Positions 1 to 12,893 are shown, numbered from the stretch's first letter. The stretch is DNA of 64,000 nucleotides from Aaosphaeria pasadenensis (GCA_022813625.1 JAKLMB010000014.1:700845-764844); one strand, 5' to 3'. Program-made: numbers and translations. Notes: generated from the letters alone by a model not told the origin.

Positions 1-464
1 TCTTTTCGCTAACCCTTGTAGGACACTCTCTCGAGTCTTTAAGAGAAATCAGGTGTTTGGTAAGAAGTAGTTGTCCTATCATTTTTAAATCCCATGAATG
101 CGTCGTTATACTTTTGGAAAAACTGTAAGCTCGTACATTTAGTAAGGCGATTGAAACAATTATAAAGATCTTTGTCCCACCACAAGCAAAGCTATTTTGC
201 AGTATAATACCATTTCTTCTTCAACACGACGATCAGTTCTGGTACTTGTGTCTAAATTAATTGTCATCGCCAAAAGGAAAGCAAAAAGGTGATATGTAAG
301 AAAGCAGTTTCAGCAGTATTTTGAAAATTCACCAATGGCATGCCTCTTGGCAATTTGGGGGCATTCGTGTGCGCAAAAGATGAAATAAGGCGTTTCTTCT
401 CAGACGCTCCGTCGGACAACTTCATAAACCCGTGCCATACCAGATTTCTTGACGATCGTCACCC
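1..464. other. Left-edge intergenic stretch
   Basis: No coding region, RNA gene or repeat could be supported here. It probably holds the promoter and 5' leader of the SRR1-like gene that starts at 465. Confidence 0.5.
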
Positions 465-1568
465 ATGATGTCTTCAGAAATAACATACCTGCCTCAGGAC
501 GATGGCGCGCAGTGGCGAAAAAGCAGCCAACTTGCGGCCAACCTGTATAATGATGGGGGTAAACTGTGGACCAAAGACGATCTCCGAGATATCGAACAGC
601 AACTTGCGCACTCCGATAAGCATGAATTTTTCACGGCTCGCTTGATCGATGGCACGGAAGGTCGAGTAAAGAACGAAATGTTTGGCGAAAAGCAACCAAT
701 ATGGTGAGAAACCCTCTGACAATGCAATCCCAATATTCACAATCTTCTAGGCAGCCACGTGTTAAATATCAGGAATATTGGCGACTTGTAGATGTGCGAC
801 CTAAAGGTCCGCCAGAGATATATCGCTACTCATATTTGATACATTGGGAAAACATGAGCGTCCCCAAGTTTTTGGGCGTTTCAGACGATACGGATATTTT
901 GTTTGACGAGGCCAAGGTCGCCTGGGATAAGAGTAACAGCTGCAGTCTTTTCAAGTCTCTTCTTGAAAATACCTTCGTCATTGAGAAAGCGACAAAGATC
1001 GTTTGCTTTGGATTGGGAGATATGTGCCGCAATCCCCCAGAGTGGTACAAACCAGATACCAATCCTTCCCGCCGCAGTAAGGTTCAGCACTCGATTGCCT
1101 TGACCGTGGCGGAAATGTGTCGCGCCAGCACCGGCAATGAAGTCCAATTACTATCCCAGGATCCAGACTACACGGAATCATCCATCAACGTCTTGCAGAA
1201 GCACGACGTTTCGATTGTTGGTCATTATGGAGCGGGAGGCTTTGCGGAAGTCGATGACAGCTCCATAGTGTTCTCAGCCTTTGTCCAATCTCCCCTCAAG
1301 CAGATCATCGCTGACATTGCGCGCCCACGCATCATCATCACCACCCGCTTTGGGACCTTTGGCAGTTTCGAGTAAGCATATTCCTCTCTATAATTTACTC
1401 TCGTTCCTTCTAAACCAACATAGCAAACCATGGGCAGACGCAGATTCCCCGCGAACAAGAGCGATGTGGGAAGAATATGAAGAATTTGATTTTCCAATAT
1501 CACATGAGGATGAAGAACTGGTGGGCAACTTACATGGGCTGTACATCTATGTCAGGAAAAATGGTTGA
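465..1568 (+). CDS. SRR1-like domain protein
   Basis: Exons 465-703, 751-1371 and 1424-1568 give 334 residues. Both introns (47 and 52 bases) are GT-AG and keep one frame. The middle exon carries the SRR1-like signature: a hydrophobic strand KIVCFGLGDM followed by a short loop and RSKVQHSIALTVAEM, then a second core strand near VSIVGHYGAGGF. SRR1-family proteins were named for Arabidopsis SRR1, linked to light and clock signalling; the fungal members have no settled biochemical role. There is no signal peptide or membrane segment, so it is probably soluble and intracellular. The start is the first of two adjacent ATG codons; the second, at 468, is equally possible. Identification of the family is fairly secure; function is unknown. 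Confidence 0.8.
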
Positions 1569-1808
1569 TCCATAGAGCGACATCTTGAACCATGAATAAG
1601 GTGATTGAGGCGCAGATAGAGAGAGAAGACGACGGACCTTTCTTTTAAAGAGGGACTCAACGGGTCGTTGCACGTTGCGACTTCGTACTACTTTTACCAT
1701 GCATGATTACCTTGCTCAATTAACGTTCTCCCGTTCCGATACTTATGTTCTTGAACGTATGTTCAAGCTAAATTGTATCCAACCCTTCCTTTTCCAGCCT
1801 CATATGGA

Positions 1809-2511
1809 ATGGCTCATAAAATTTTCCCAGTCGAGTACAGCGATATTCCATGGCTTGTGCGACACTGCGATTACCCCGCGATGCGCGAAAATCCCCTCAC
1901 CATTGCGATGTTTCCAAACTCTAATCCCGATACTGAAGAAGAGGAGATTATGTGGCATACTGGAGGCCTTCAGGATAGTTTTCACAGGGCATCGGAATCA
2001 TCGTGGATAAAGGTCTGCAATGATAAGATGGAGCCTGTTGGATTTGCCATTTGGTTTCTGGGCAAACCTTTCCCTGCTGTTCTGACTACCGATGCAAAGA
2101 GAGACAAGGCTGAAGTAGTAAAAGCCCCTACAACTTTAGATAGTCATGCATGGAGGACTATTTCCGATGATCTACACCTAGAAAGAGATCGGGTACTTAA
2201 AGATCGACCAGACGTGTGCAGTAAGCCTGCTGATCCGACCTTTCATGCGATTAACGTTGAACTTACCTTTCAAAGGACTCACTATGCTGTCTGTGAATCC
2301 ACACTACCAACGTCAAGGCTATGGAACGTCCCTTGTAGGTTGGGGTTGTCGGCAGGCAGACCGTGATCATAGAACTATTTTTGTGATGACATCACCTGCA
2401 GCTGTAGGGTTCTATGAAAAATTTGGCTTCAAGACTCAAGGACAAGTCTGGACGTGTCACGGAACTTTCAAGAGCATGTTAAGAGAGCCAGAAGAATGCG
2501 ATTGCACTTAA
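1809..2511 (+). CDS. GNAT-family N-acetyltransferase
   Basis: Exons 1809-2220 and 2276-2511 give 215 residues; the 55-base intron keeps frame. The C-terminal half has the acetyl-CoA-binding motif A of GNAT enzymes: LTMLSVNPHYQRQGYGTSL (beta4, then the Q/RxxGxG/A pyrophosphate loop as QRQGYGT), followed by AAVGFYEKFGF, the usual motif B end. The N-terminal part (IPWLVRHCDYPAMRENPLT) resembles the substrate-side half of fungal GNAT proteins of this length. The substrate cannot be told from sequence. I chose ATG 1809 because the residues upstream in the same frame do not look like family sequence. It converges on the GH106-like gene, 100 bases away, so the two probably share only terminator space. 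Confidence 0.8.
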
Positions 2512-2611
2512 ATAACTTCACTGAATGATTCAGTCGCAGCTCGGCCTTGACGTTGGCCAACATTCTTAGTAGTAATTGCCTTTAATTGTTATACTATTCT
2601 TTTCACGATGA

Positions 2612-5600
2612 CTAGCCAGACCTACATTCCACCTTCTCTGCTGAATACGGTATCACACGGACCTCCCCAATCAATCCATTGTCTGACAATCCCAGCGCAG
2701 GACCCCACGCATCCCAGAGCGTTCGTATCAGCGGCGCCTTGCCCGAGTTCCAGATCTCTCCCAATATCGAACGAATATAGTTCCACATCGTCGTAGGCAC
2801 AACAATCAAGACCTCATTGACTCCATCCTGGAGATACTTTGATACATCTATCGTTGGGTCGAAAATGTTGATGGCTGGGGTTTTCTTGCCGTTAACGTAA
2901 AGCTTAGCTGTGTGTTGAATATGGGGCAATGTGATGTATGCGCCCGACGTTTTATCACTTTTCTTCGGTGGCCAGGTAAATGTGGATGTGTAGAATCCGA
3001 GGCCTGAGCTGTTGGTTAATGCGGGAATATCCAGCCATGATACTAGGGCATCTAGTGAGTGTGTAGTATTGCGCTTCGCCGCGAGGACAGCTGCGTTGGA
3101 GATGTTTGATGGCGCTTCCCAGTGCTCAACTACGAGGGTCCAGTTGCTAAGCGTGAAAGCTTCAGCTACGCCTTGACTTTGAATCGTAACATTAGTTCCG
3201 TCTGAGAGTATAGTATTCTCTGAAGTCTCCGACGCGATTAGATGTAACGTAATGGATGATGGACTCGAACTGCTGTATCCAACTGCGTTGGATGGCAGGG
3301 CACAGACCGAGCATTTTGGTGCGTATCCGTCATCGAGTGCCTTGTCGCTGAAGGCGATAATTCTGGTATCGTTTGCTGCAATATTCAACGGTATAACGAT
3401 TCCACGTTCGGTATTTTCATAGTGTCGGATCAAAGTCTTGTCGCCTGTCCATGCATCAAAGTGATACGGTATCTTTGTGGTGCGGACCGTAACGTTTCCA
3501 AATGCGGCGCTGCCTTTGGCGTAGATAAATGCATAATCGATGCCAGTAGATAGATCCTCGCGCCAGGTGCTGTACACCGTTCCGTTTATTTCAGTTGCGA
3601 CATGTGGATGCAACCCGAGGTTTTCAAGCTCTTTTGCGACTGTCGCTTTCGATGCACTGAGGACATTCGTGGTGTTGACTAGCTCGTTCAAAGAATAGAT
3701 GAATTCGGCCTCCTCTGAGCCACCTCGAGATGGATAGAATCCGGGAGTTCCATCGACGAGAATAATTGGTAGTCCTGCTTGTGCGTAGCTCTTGATTGTG
3801 TTTAGCCATTCGGATGTGAGGTTCTGAGTACTTTCCACGATCAAGGCTTTCCATGCGGGGCCTGCAGGACCTAACACACCATTTTGAACGTAAGACTGTG
3901 AAAGTGCGAAGTTATCCGGCGATATGTAGTTGTATGTCCAACCTGCGGATATCAGTCACTTTCATGGCCAATCATCGGACAACAACCCTGACAGCACATA
4001 CCTAGTGGTTTGAGAACAGTCTCATTATATACAACGCTATCGAAGTTGGGGTTGGTGAACGACTGCTTGTCGAGGACCGCGAGATCGGTGCGTGGCACTC
4101 CCTGCTGCAGAATATGCTGGAGCCTTGCGACGTAGTTCAGTGCATCATCAAACCCGTGTTCCCATGCTGGCTGTTTGTCAGAGTACATTTCGGAGACGAA
4201 GTAGTTGAACGAATTGTATCCCGGCCAAGTCGTGTTGGGGTAGTCTCCAGTATACTGCTGTCCGTGCAGGACGACTTGATTAATGCCCGCAGCAAATGCT
4301 GTGTGGATAGAGTTTAGCAGCGCGGGAATCGTGTATCGGAATGCTTGAGCACCTTCTGCGCCCATCTCGTTGGAGATCACCCTTTTGCCCACTAGATTTG
4401 CGACGCCGGTAAACTCTCTGTAGGCATCGAGGTTGCTTTTGAAATTCAATGACTCGCACTCAGGCGCATTGACATAGGGTACGGAGTTGAGCATGTCAAG
4501 GGGCAGGTTGTAGCTTGTCTGCGCACTGTACTGGATGCCGAGAACATTGTTGACCCACGAAGCAACTCCAGACAAATACTCATGATACTTATCAGCAAGA
4601 ACATTTCGATAGTCGTTGATGTAACCTGCACCTCTGTCTTCGCTGTTTAGCGAACAATCATATTTGCCAGGATCTGACGTCTGAAGCGCGAGGTTGTTGT
4701 TCTCAAAAATGAGCAAGGGCAAAAATGGTTTGATGCTGTATCCGTGCTTTTGGTAAAAGTCATCAGGTATTGAAGGCGTCCAGGAAATGTTAGACAGTGC
4801 CTCAACGCTATCTTCCCAAGCTACACGGTGGTAAGTTGAATGAGCTATCGCAATGAGAAGTAGAGTGGTGCATCTTACCATAGTTTCCAACTTCGGAAAT
4901 TAGACTTCTTATGTTGTCCGTTAAGATATATTCCTCCCAGAAATCTGTCAACACCTTTGCACCCTTTGCGCTGAAATGATCAACCGCATAGGAGCCGTTG
5001 TCCCAGATATTTACTGTTCGATTCGTTTCGAAATGCAAGTTCTTGTGCAATGTCAACTTCTGGTAAAAGGCAAACAATCGATAATGAGTGTCGTCCGTCT
5101 CCGCCGGGAAAGACAGTTGTACGATTCCGCTTGCAGATACGTTTGAGGTAACATCGATGAGGCTGCCGGTCTCTAGTACCAATTCCGACCATGTAGTATT
5201 AGTGACTTGGCCATTCCATGAGGCAGATGGTCTCGATCGCTCAGTGGATGACAGAACCCGAGCCGATACAAGTGCGACCAATTCGCCATAGCCCCACCCG
5301 GGAATCAAGCCATCGAATGAGCCATTGGAAGGAACTTGAATCGAGAAGGGTGTCTGAAGCAGTTAACACTCACAAATTTGTACGAAGGGCCGCCATTCAA
5401 CCTACCAAGTCCCACTGCAGTCCTTCATTATCCGTACTTGCAGGAACACCCTGGCCTTGGTTCGGTCCCAATGGGAAATCCATTTTCAGTCCAGCTTCCT
5501 TATGTGCAGTCAAGGCTACTTCGAACATATCATTGAAAGCCGGGGTGCCAAATCCATTCGTGGACCAGTTCACACCCACGGGAGCCCCCATTGTCTCTCC

Positions 5601-5843
5601 CCCATATCCGTAAAATGGAAGGAACTCGACACCCCCAGCGCCGATAGTGCCCACAGACTGGATGTTTTCTTTCACGATATCCTTATCGACACCAGCGTCC
5701 GGGAGCCAATAGCGAAAGCGCGGCCGCACAACGGAAGATGGATTTGAGAAGGTGCCATAATCGATTTTTGCTCCAGCTTGATCATCAATGGAGGCCGAGA
5801 CAAGGATGGACAGGCAACCTGCCAGGAAGTAGGGTGCCTTCAT
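2612..5843 (-). CDS. Secreted GH106-like alpha-L-rhamnosidase
   Basis: Exons, in transcript order, are 5843-5406, 5353-4879, 4820-4002 and 3942-2612, giving 1020 residues; introns are 52, 58 and 59 bases, all GT-AG and in frame. The first 18 or so residues (MKAPYFLAGCLSILVSA) form a signal peptide, so the enzyme should be secreted. The N-terminal segment RPRFRYWLPDAGVD, followed by GAGGVEFLPFYGYG, matches the start of the GH106 catalytic barrel, and the size fits that family (about 1000 residues). The C-terminal part looks like beta-sandwich sequence with many N-glycosylation sequons. GH106 enzymes release terminal L-rhamnose from pectic side chains such as rhamnogalacturonan. Assignment to GH106 rests on pattern memory; catalytic Glu residues were not placed. 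An in-frame ATG at 5861 adds six residues. Confidence 0.82.
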
Positions 5844-6920
5844 AACGAGAAGTGGGTACATAACAACATCTTTTTCTGCGGGGAAGTGCTAAACTTTTAT
5901 AGTTCCGCAATGTCAACTCACGATAATTAGCCATGAAAAAACGTTCAATCTGTATGGTGTACCTTTTTTCTGCGCTATACCAATGCTAGGTACCCCAGAT
6001 TTCGGAGTCGGGATGTGTGGTGGATTCCCCGGATCTTTGGTCGATTCCCCCACATCCCGGCCAATAATCGACCTTCTCCCCACAAACACGATCATATTTC
6101 GCTCCCTTTTACACCGTTCATGCCCTTGAAGGAGAGGGGTCAATACTAAAAAGGAAGCACCGAGATTCGAGAACGAGGTAGATTCGTCAATGTCGGTCAA
6201 ATGGTGGCCGAGTTGGGGAATGCTCACCCCTAAGGTAGCATACGAACGTCATCTGGTATGCCTTGGCTATCGGATGAGACAAGTGTTCTAGATTGTTTTC
6301 CGAAGTATTCGTGGCTTCGAGTATCAGGAATTACCTGATGTACCTCATATTACAAGGTTGGAAGCATCATTTGAGTTCTTGATTGGGTATGGTGTCACGT
6401 GAGCGTCGTAAACGCCGTATATCATCGTATTCGCCTCTTATTCCGCGTACAGACCAGCAATTGGACAGGGACAGCTCTCGATCGTATCTGCCTCGTCTCT
6501 CTGTGATGCATATTACTCAAGCTTACCGTATAGTCAAGGTATTTGTAATCTCAAGTATTATTGTTTTTAGAATAGCCACTTGCATTCTGCATATACTGTT
6601 AACCGTTTTCAAGATTTCACTGATAAGAAAAGTAATGGTGAATCCAAAATGTGAATTCAGTGAATTGAAGCAAGATAACTGCTAGCAGGTAGGCACAAAG
6701 ATCAGCGACAAGTGCTGACTGCAGCTATATAGTCTGTATGTGGCCGTCATTATTCGGCTGACAATGTTTCTAACAGTAATTTTACTCGTTCATCTAATCA
6801 AATACACACATTGCCTTTGATGATGTGAAGTAAGAAGTCGTGCAAGATGCACGTGTTGATGTAATTTTTTGAGAACGTAACTGAGAGCAAAGATAAGAAG
6901 ACACTTCCTAGAAATACGTA
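5844..6920. other. Intergenic region upstream of the GH106-like gene
   Basis: No gene is supported. Short open frames here are low-complexity chance frames. The first 250 bases are the likely promoter of the GH106-like gene and contain GC-rich CGGGGAA elements listed separately. The remainder (6250-6900) is AT-richer and featureless. Confidence 0.5.
5879..6032 (-). promoter_or_regulatory. CGGGGAA elements in GH106-like promoter
   Basis: GCGGGGAAG lies on the + strand at 5879-5887, just before the gene's start and perhaps within its leader. GGATTCCCCGG at 6022-6032 reads CCGGGGAATCC on the other strand, about 180 bases upstream of the start. The ten bases CGGGGAATCC recur exactly in the GH88/transporter divergent promoter. 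Both elements fit the CreA carbon-repressor consensus SYGGRG. Function is inferred from position and recurrence only. Confidence 0.35.
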
Positions 6921-8202
6921 TCACCCAACTGCAAAGACGATTTTCTCCCCACTTACGGGCCTTCGATGATCTGTGTATGATTTCGATCCCGCACCAAAAA
7001 GGGCGAATCCGTCTATGGGAATATTCTCAAGCCCTCCTGGCATAATTCGAATCGGGTTGGGCTCGAGCACAGCTTGATTTGGTCCAGCACTGACACTCAG
7101 AAACTTGTAGAATGCGGCAGCAAAAGCTCTTGCTTTCTCATTCGCAGGAATGACTATGCCTGTGGTATGGTTAATGCGACAATTGACATGAGAAGACGTC
7201 ATAGATCGGAATGTACCTACCACCGTGATATTGAACATCTACGCCGAGCGCTTCCCAAACGGCGCCAAAAACCGTTTTCGTTTTGATCTTGGCCATGTCG
7301 AAGCCTCCTACTGCTGGAGCTCGGAATATTGCGAGTTTTCCGCCAAGTTGGACGACGCTATCAGTGTGGTAGACTGTATCGCCCTGGGAGATAGCATCTA
7401 TAGCATATTGGACACCATCTCCTCCGGCTGCCTTGCGAACGGTCTCTTGCCATTGGGGATCGCGATAATCGACCAACACATCATATGAATACGGTGGCTC
7501 CTTCAACAATGGATGCTTTGAGGCACTGGCCGCGCCAATGAGTCGAATCTCTTTCCCGGATGCCTTTCCGGCAAGCTTGACAAGTTGCGCCGCGTAGAAG
7601 CCCACCGATGATGATGCACCATATATAAATACAGTTATGGGACCAGCCTGGCTGTCGAGAACTCCTGACTCCCAGAATGGACTCGGTAAGTGCAGTCGAT
7701 CAAACACGGCCTGGGCAGCAGTGACACCGCACAGGCTGACGCTAGCGGCCCTTTCAAATGAAATACCATCGGGAACAAGCCAGGTCAAGTCGAAATCGAC
7801 AACGAGATACTCTGCAAATGCCCCAGGGCGCTCATTGACAGAGTTGGCTGCCACCACAATGTCAGTGGGGGTTCGCGCATCAATATGTAAGGTTCATTCG
7901 AGCCAATAGTTCCTTGATCACTTACCTCCTTGCAGGAAGCCCGCCACGCGCGCTCCTATCTTGACTCGTGGGTCATCGATACCGTCTAAGTCTTTTCCAA
8001 CTTGAGCCACCTCCCCAGCGAAATCAGATCCCACCACACGCTTTTCTTGCGCCGCAAGTGGCTTTACGGTATTCATGTAGTCAACATGATTGAGTGCTAC
8101 AGCACGTACACGGACGAGGATCTCCTTGGGTCCCGGCTTCGGGTCCGTTGTCGTCTCAACGGCGACCGTCTTCGTAGAGGTGTTGAGTATTAGAGCCCTC
8201 AT
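6921..8202 (-). CDS. MDR-family reductase, trans-enoyl-reductase/zinc-type dehydrogenase-like
   Basis: Exons in transcript order are 8202-7926, 7847-7221 and 7159-6921, giving 380 residues; introns of 78 and 61 bases keep frame. It is a medium-chain dehydrogenase/reductase: an N-terminal GroES-like half (PKPGPKEILVRVRAVALNHVD, then GSDFAGEVAQVG), then the Rossmann half with the NADPH-binding signature IYGASSSVGFYAAQL. The usual zinc ligands are not evident, which suits the quinone-oxidoreductase or trans-enoyl-reductase branch found in fungi (for example ToxD-like proteins). No polyketide synthase lies in the window, so a role as a polyketide enoyl reductase is not supported by context. It has no signal peptide and should be cytosolic. 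Confidence 0.82.
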
Positions 8203-9484
8203 TCTGTAATGTCATGATTCGCTGGGAAAGAATCATAGATAAATAACCCACGATCGAAAGTGGACTGATTAAGGGAAGATCAAAGAATGCCACCAGAAAC
8301 TCCGATGCTGCATGTCATCATTTCGGAGATAGCGGCTTTCGCTTACACCATTTCTGTTGGACTACTGGAATGTTGTGGTATTCTCCCAGGGACGAGTAAC
8401 ATCTTCGCTCCAGTATCGATCACTAGGTTTTAGGCTCAACAAGACTGAAAAATACTATACTAGTTCCCATTGAGCAGAATGTGATGTTTGATGCAGCTCT
8501 TTGCTTGACGCACTTAACACTTGAAGGCCGTTTGCGGCTTACGAATGGGTGAGTACCTTGATGATGCCTCGTAGTTCGAGCACGAGGATCATAGCCACAG
8601 CCAATGATGGGCACCCAATGCCGGCCTCTCAATTGAGCGGCTATGTATTAGCATACAGCAAACCTATCCGGCAGGCTGTGTTCATGGTGGGTTTCAAACA
8701 TCTTGATCCACCTTCATGCCAGTCACCGAACATGAATATTGGTTGATGTTTGCTAAGCCATGAATTGTCACATGCTAGCTCAGCTGCTTCAAAGCTTGGG
8801 AAGCTTGCTCTAACGGCCCCTCGCTCTCCCACTTGACAGTGCATCGTAACGAGCAAGACGTCGGGATGAACTTACACCTCTAACTCTTAATACCAATAAT
8901 TTGTCCATTTAGCTTGTATCACCGGTATGTAAAGATGAGAGCCCGCATGGCTCCGGCTGCCACAAAAACAAGTATTATAAATCAGATGGGACTGAATAAG
9001 GTTGCACCGCAAGAAGGATGAGGTGGGCGAACCTGATAATGAGATCATAGGGATGGTTGTGTTCGAACAGAGAATCGCGCAGAACTCCTAGGCCTGTAAT
9101 AAATCTTTTCTATGGTCCTGGCTTCAATCGGCCCGAAAATCGTCATTGCGTTGCTTGATTCAAACAGTAGTGCGAATCCGAGAGCGACAGTGGCGCGGAT
9201 GCACCTCCCGAAGAAAAAACGGGACGCCACCGCTGTTTCTGGTATGCACGAACAGGGTAATGCTTGGTGTGGTAAGGTAGATGCCATGGCTTGAGATGTG
9301 AGCAAATGCGGACAAAAACGATACAAACAATGGTGCAATTATGCACAGTGAATGTTACAAGGCGGACTTTGCTGTAGTATCTCCGCCGATCCATTGCTAT
9401 CGGACCATATTCTATTTACTGCTAGAGATATAGCGGCCAAATTGCTTCATCGATTACACTACTACCATGCGACGAACAGACCTT
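8203..9484. other. Intergenic region, no gene recognised
   Basis: About 1.3 kb between the MDR reductase promoter and the 3' end of the NmrA-like gene. The frames here overlap one another on both strands and show no recognisable protein family or splice-consistent exon chain. Confidence 0.45.
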
Positions 9485-10500
9485 TTAGTTATTGATGACC
9501 CGGCGAGTGACATCTTCTAGTTTTTCTTGCTTCAGACCGAGCAGATCATTGTCCAAGCCCGACTCAGTCAGATCGCCTAACGGAAGCGCAACGATAGCCG
9601 CAGCGATCAACGGATAGATAACGCTGTAATCGCCTGCATTCAATTTGCCCTGAAGCTCCTGCACCTTTGTGACGGTATCCACAGTCGCGACGTCCCACTT
9701 CTGGCCCGTGACCTTCTCAAGAACTTCAAGAATCTCTTTCTGGGACGTGCGCACAGAGGAGATGTATACATAGCGGTTAGCGGTTTCATCCGGCTTTTGC
9801 AGGACTCGAGCAACAGCAAGTCCAACTTGCGCCAGAGTACTGGCGGTGAAGTAGGTCTCGCCCTTGTCCCAGATGGTGGCTTTTCTCGAGCTCAGGTCGA
9901 AGTCCAGGAAGCCATATTGGAGACCCTAAGTATGCTCTGTCAACAAATTTCTGAGTTCTAGCTCCCGAGGGCAGTGAACTTACCCAATCCAAGAATGCTC
10001 CAGAACTAATAGCTGTCCAACTGAGACCCTCCTTTTCTTTGCTCTGCAGAAACTCGACGAATTTTCTCTTAGAGGCCATCACAATTGGTAGGTGTGCCTG
10101 GACGTCGGCCCTAGTTGTGTCGATGCCAAACTCAGAGGGAATGAACCTCTTCACTCCTGCCTTGATGGCTGCCTCAACGATCTTTTGCTGATGCTCGAAG
10201 CCATCATTTCCTACGGTAGACACAACAGCGTCTTGGCCTTTGAATGCAGATTCAAATGATTCGATGGAATAATCAGATCGGATGACGTTGACTGTGGAAG
10301 GGAAAGTCGCCTTCGATTCTGGTCGTGATACAACAGAGACGTTGAATTGTTCGGTGGCTAGCAGTGCATCGAGGACAGACGGTCCAAGATTGCCGCTTGC
10401 CTAGAAAATCATCAATGACATAAGTCACAATAAGGAAAACGTAGAAGTTACAACAAGGAAGACTCACACCGATGATGAGAACGTTCTTTATGGCTGACAT
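9485..10500 (-). CDS. NmrA-like/isoflavone-reductase-like NAD(P)-binding protein
   Basis: Exons in transcript order are 10500-10468, 10400-9984 and 9925-9485, giving 296 residues; introns are 67 and 58 bases. The 11-codon first exon joins the second to form the Rossmann glycine motif VLIIGASGNLGPSVL. Later landmarks are VKRFIPSEFGID, typical of the isoflavone-reductase/PCBER branch of the NmrA-like family, and the conserved stretch SWTAISSGAFLDW. Members are NAD(P)H-dependent reductases of small aromatic or phenylpropanoid substrates, or redox sensors; which applies here is unknown. Lacking signal peptide and membrane segments, it is probably cytosolic. Confidence 0.85.
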
Positions 10501-10923
10501 TGGTCTTCGGGGTAGAATTGAGCGAGAAACAGTTATTGGAGGTCTTGCAAGTGGGGATCGTCGAACTACGTCTTTTGTAATATTTCATCCTAGATAAATG
10601 CATTGCTAAGCAACGAACAAAGACCTAACAATCTCTAATCTTAAGTCCGAGAGAGGCCTATGAGGTGGAGCGAAGGTTACAAACCATTCTGGGACGTTTT
10701 CAGCCACCGACACGTTTTAGTCTAACTTGATTAGAACTGACATTGCACACACCGTATTCACTTCGTATACGGTGAAACTAGGTGCAACCCTTGAACATAT
10801 TTGTTTCTCCTTCCGCAATGTGCCTTACGCAGTGTTTACGCTCAAAGGTTATCTATTAGATAGTGACGGGGGCTTTGTGATCTATCATATCTTTTACTCC
10901 AGCTCTAATGCTGCGTAATTGCT
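10501..10923. other. Intergenic region between NmrA-like and GH1 genes
   Basis: It holds the promoter side of the NmrA-like gene and the downstream side of the GH1 gene. No conserved coding frame or strong element was seen. Confidence 0.45.
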
Positions 10924-12893
10924 TCAATATCCCGATTTCTTTCCTCTCCTTGTCTCCACAAAATCAACAAGATCAAAGAAACTCTTCTTGTACCTCCTCT
11001 GCTGGGTAGTCCTATTGACAGTCTGAATACCAAACCTTGCATCGTAATCTCCGAATTCCCAGTTATCGGCAAAGCTCCACGCGAACGTTCCTAAGACATG
11101 CACGTGATCTTCCCAGATCGCCTTGAGGACCTCGCTCATGAAAGAGAGGTAGTAGTTGCTTCGAGGAGCGTCGTAAAGTTGGTCGGAAAGCTCTTTCTCG
11201 GCTTCAGCGAAGACGGGGAAGCCGAATTCGGTGATGAGGATGGGGGATTGGAAGGTGTTCCAGACGTAGGAGAGGTAGGTTCTGAGGTAGGTGGGAGTGA
11301 TGTAGACGTAGCTCTGGGAGCGATAGCCGATGTTCCTGTTCGTTTAAGTGCTATGATCTGGGTGAATTTCGGGTTGGTACATACCATCCAGTCGTGGTTG
11401 TGGTTGATTGGTTGACGCAATATGGAAACAAGGGATCTGAGATATTCTTTGCACAGGCTTCAATACCATTCTCCGGGGGTGCAACAACTGTCGCTGTGTA
11501 TGGGTCGATGCCGAAGAAGTCTGCATAGATGTGTCAGCCGTGGTTACTCATGTCCGACTGTCCTCAAGCCTGTGGACATACCTGCAGTTCCATTAAGATA
11601 TTTCAGATCCTCCTCCGTCAAAGGCACGAAATCTGGGATGGTCATCTTAAAGGCTTCCGGGTAATCGATTCCGAGATTAATCGGATTTCCAAAAGTCGCC
11701 AGCTGGAAGTCATTAAAGTGCTTTGCCGCGTCAACATCTTCCTGTTTGCTGGGGTCTCGGGGTACGCCAAAATTGTCATTGAACTTCAATCCCACCTTTC
11801 CGGTACCCTTGATCTCGTCATGATAGAAATGATAGAGTCTTGCGTGTGCTTTGATTACGGTATTGATGCTCTTCCCATTGTGGCTGTACAAGAGAGGCTC
11901 GTTGAACGTGAACCAGACAGGAACGCGATCAGCGAAATGTGTCATGACAATCTTGCCATAATTGACAAACGCATCCTCGAAACCGTCCATTTGATATCCT
12001 CCATCCACATAACCAATCAATGCGTCGGTGTTGACATTGCTCATGTTATTGCCGAAGATCTGCCACGGCGTGTCGAAATGAATCAAAGTCACAGTAGGAA
12101 TCATGCCTTTTTCGAGGACGAAGTTGATCAGATCATTGTAATGATCCAGGCCCTGTTGGTTCACTGGACTTCCCTCGAAAACAAAGGGCAAAATGCGAGT
12201 CCATGGAATCGAGAATGAGTAGTATTTCACGCCAATTGATGCGAGACGCTCGATATCTTGTCGGTAGAGATAATAGTTCTCGTTCGTAACGTAGTCGTCA
12301 GCTCTTTCAGCGCTCGGTTTGAAGAGGGCTTCCATGATCGTAGGTGTTCGTCCCTCATCGGCAATCGCACCCTCAATCTGGGAAGCAGATCCAGCAACAC
12401 CGAACATGAAATCATCTGGGAAAGAATAACAATCCTGAGGACCGAAGTAGTCGGGTGGCGGCAAAACAAGCTCACTCGTGGGTATTGGTGTTGGCGATAC
12501 TGTGGTCGAATACAGTCCTCGGAAGGTAAAATTTGGGAGCGCCGCTACCTCCCATAATGAGGACCATGCTGCTTGCCCGTATTTGTCATCTGTATCCATA
12601 GCCTTTGCAGTTGTATTTGGGTACCAATTGCCCCATGTAGTCGTCTTTACTGATGGGATCAAGCTGCTTAGGCTCTCATACGGCGGCGCATAGGTTGTCT
12701 GGGGGCCAGGCACTACCGAAGTAGCTGTACGGACTGTTTCGGTCTGAGTGAATGAGAAAGCACTAAAGGCATATGTCGGCTTTGCCTGGGCTTGCGAACA
12801 GTTCGGCCTAGACGATGGGCCGTCTGCGGGTATGTAGACTTGTTGTGCTGTAGTAGCGACGGCATATGCGCCCAAATATATGAACGACCGCAT
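10924..12893 (-). CDS. Secreted GH1 beta-glycosidase
   Basis: Exons in transcript order are 12893-11582, 11520-11385 and 11335-10924, giving 619 residues; introns are 61 and 49 bases. A signal peptide (MRSFIYLGAYAVATTAQQ) precedes a Ser/Thr/Pro-rich stretch of about 130 residues with no recognised domain. The GH1 barrel starts near CYSFPDDFMFGVAGSASQIEGA. The acid/base motif TFNEP is intact. The nucleophile motif reads ITEFG rather than the usual TENG, with the catalytic Glu kept. GH1 enzymes hydrolyse beta-glucosides, beta-galactosides and similar linkages by a retaining mechanism. Most fungal GH1 enzymes are intracellular and about 480 residues, so the signal peptide and N-terminal extension are unusual. 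It lies in the carbohydrate-enzyme block beside the DUF2264 gene. Confidence 0.87.

Noticed and set aside
6921..10500. Secondary-metabolite cluster read from the reductase and NmrA-like genes
   Set aside because: No polyketide synthase, peptide synthetase or terpene cyclase is present in the window, and both families are common outside such clusters.
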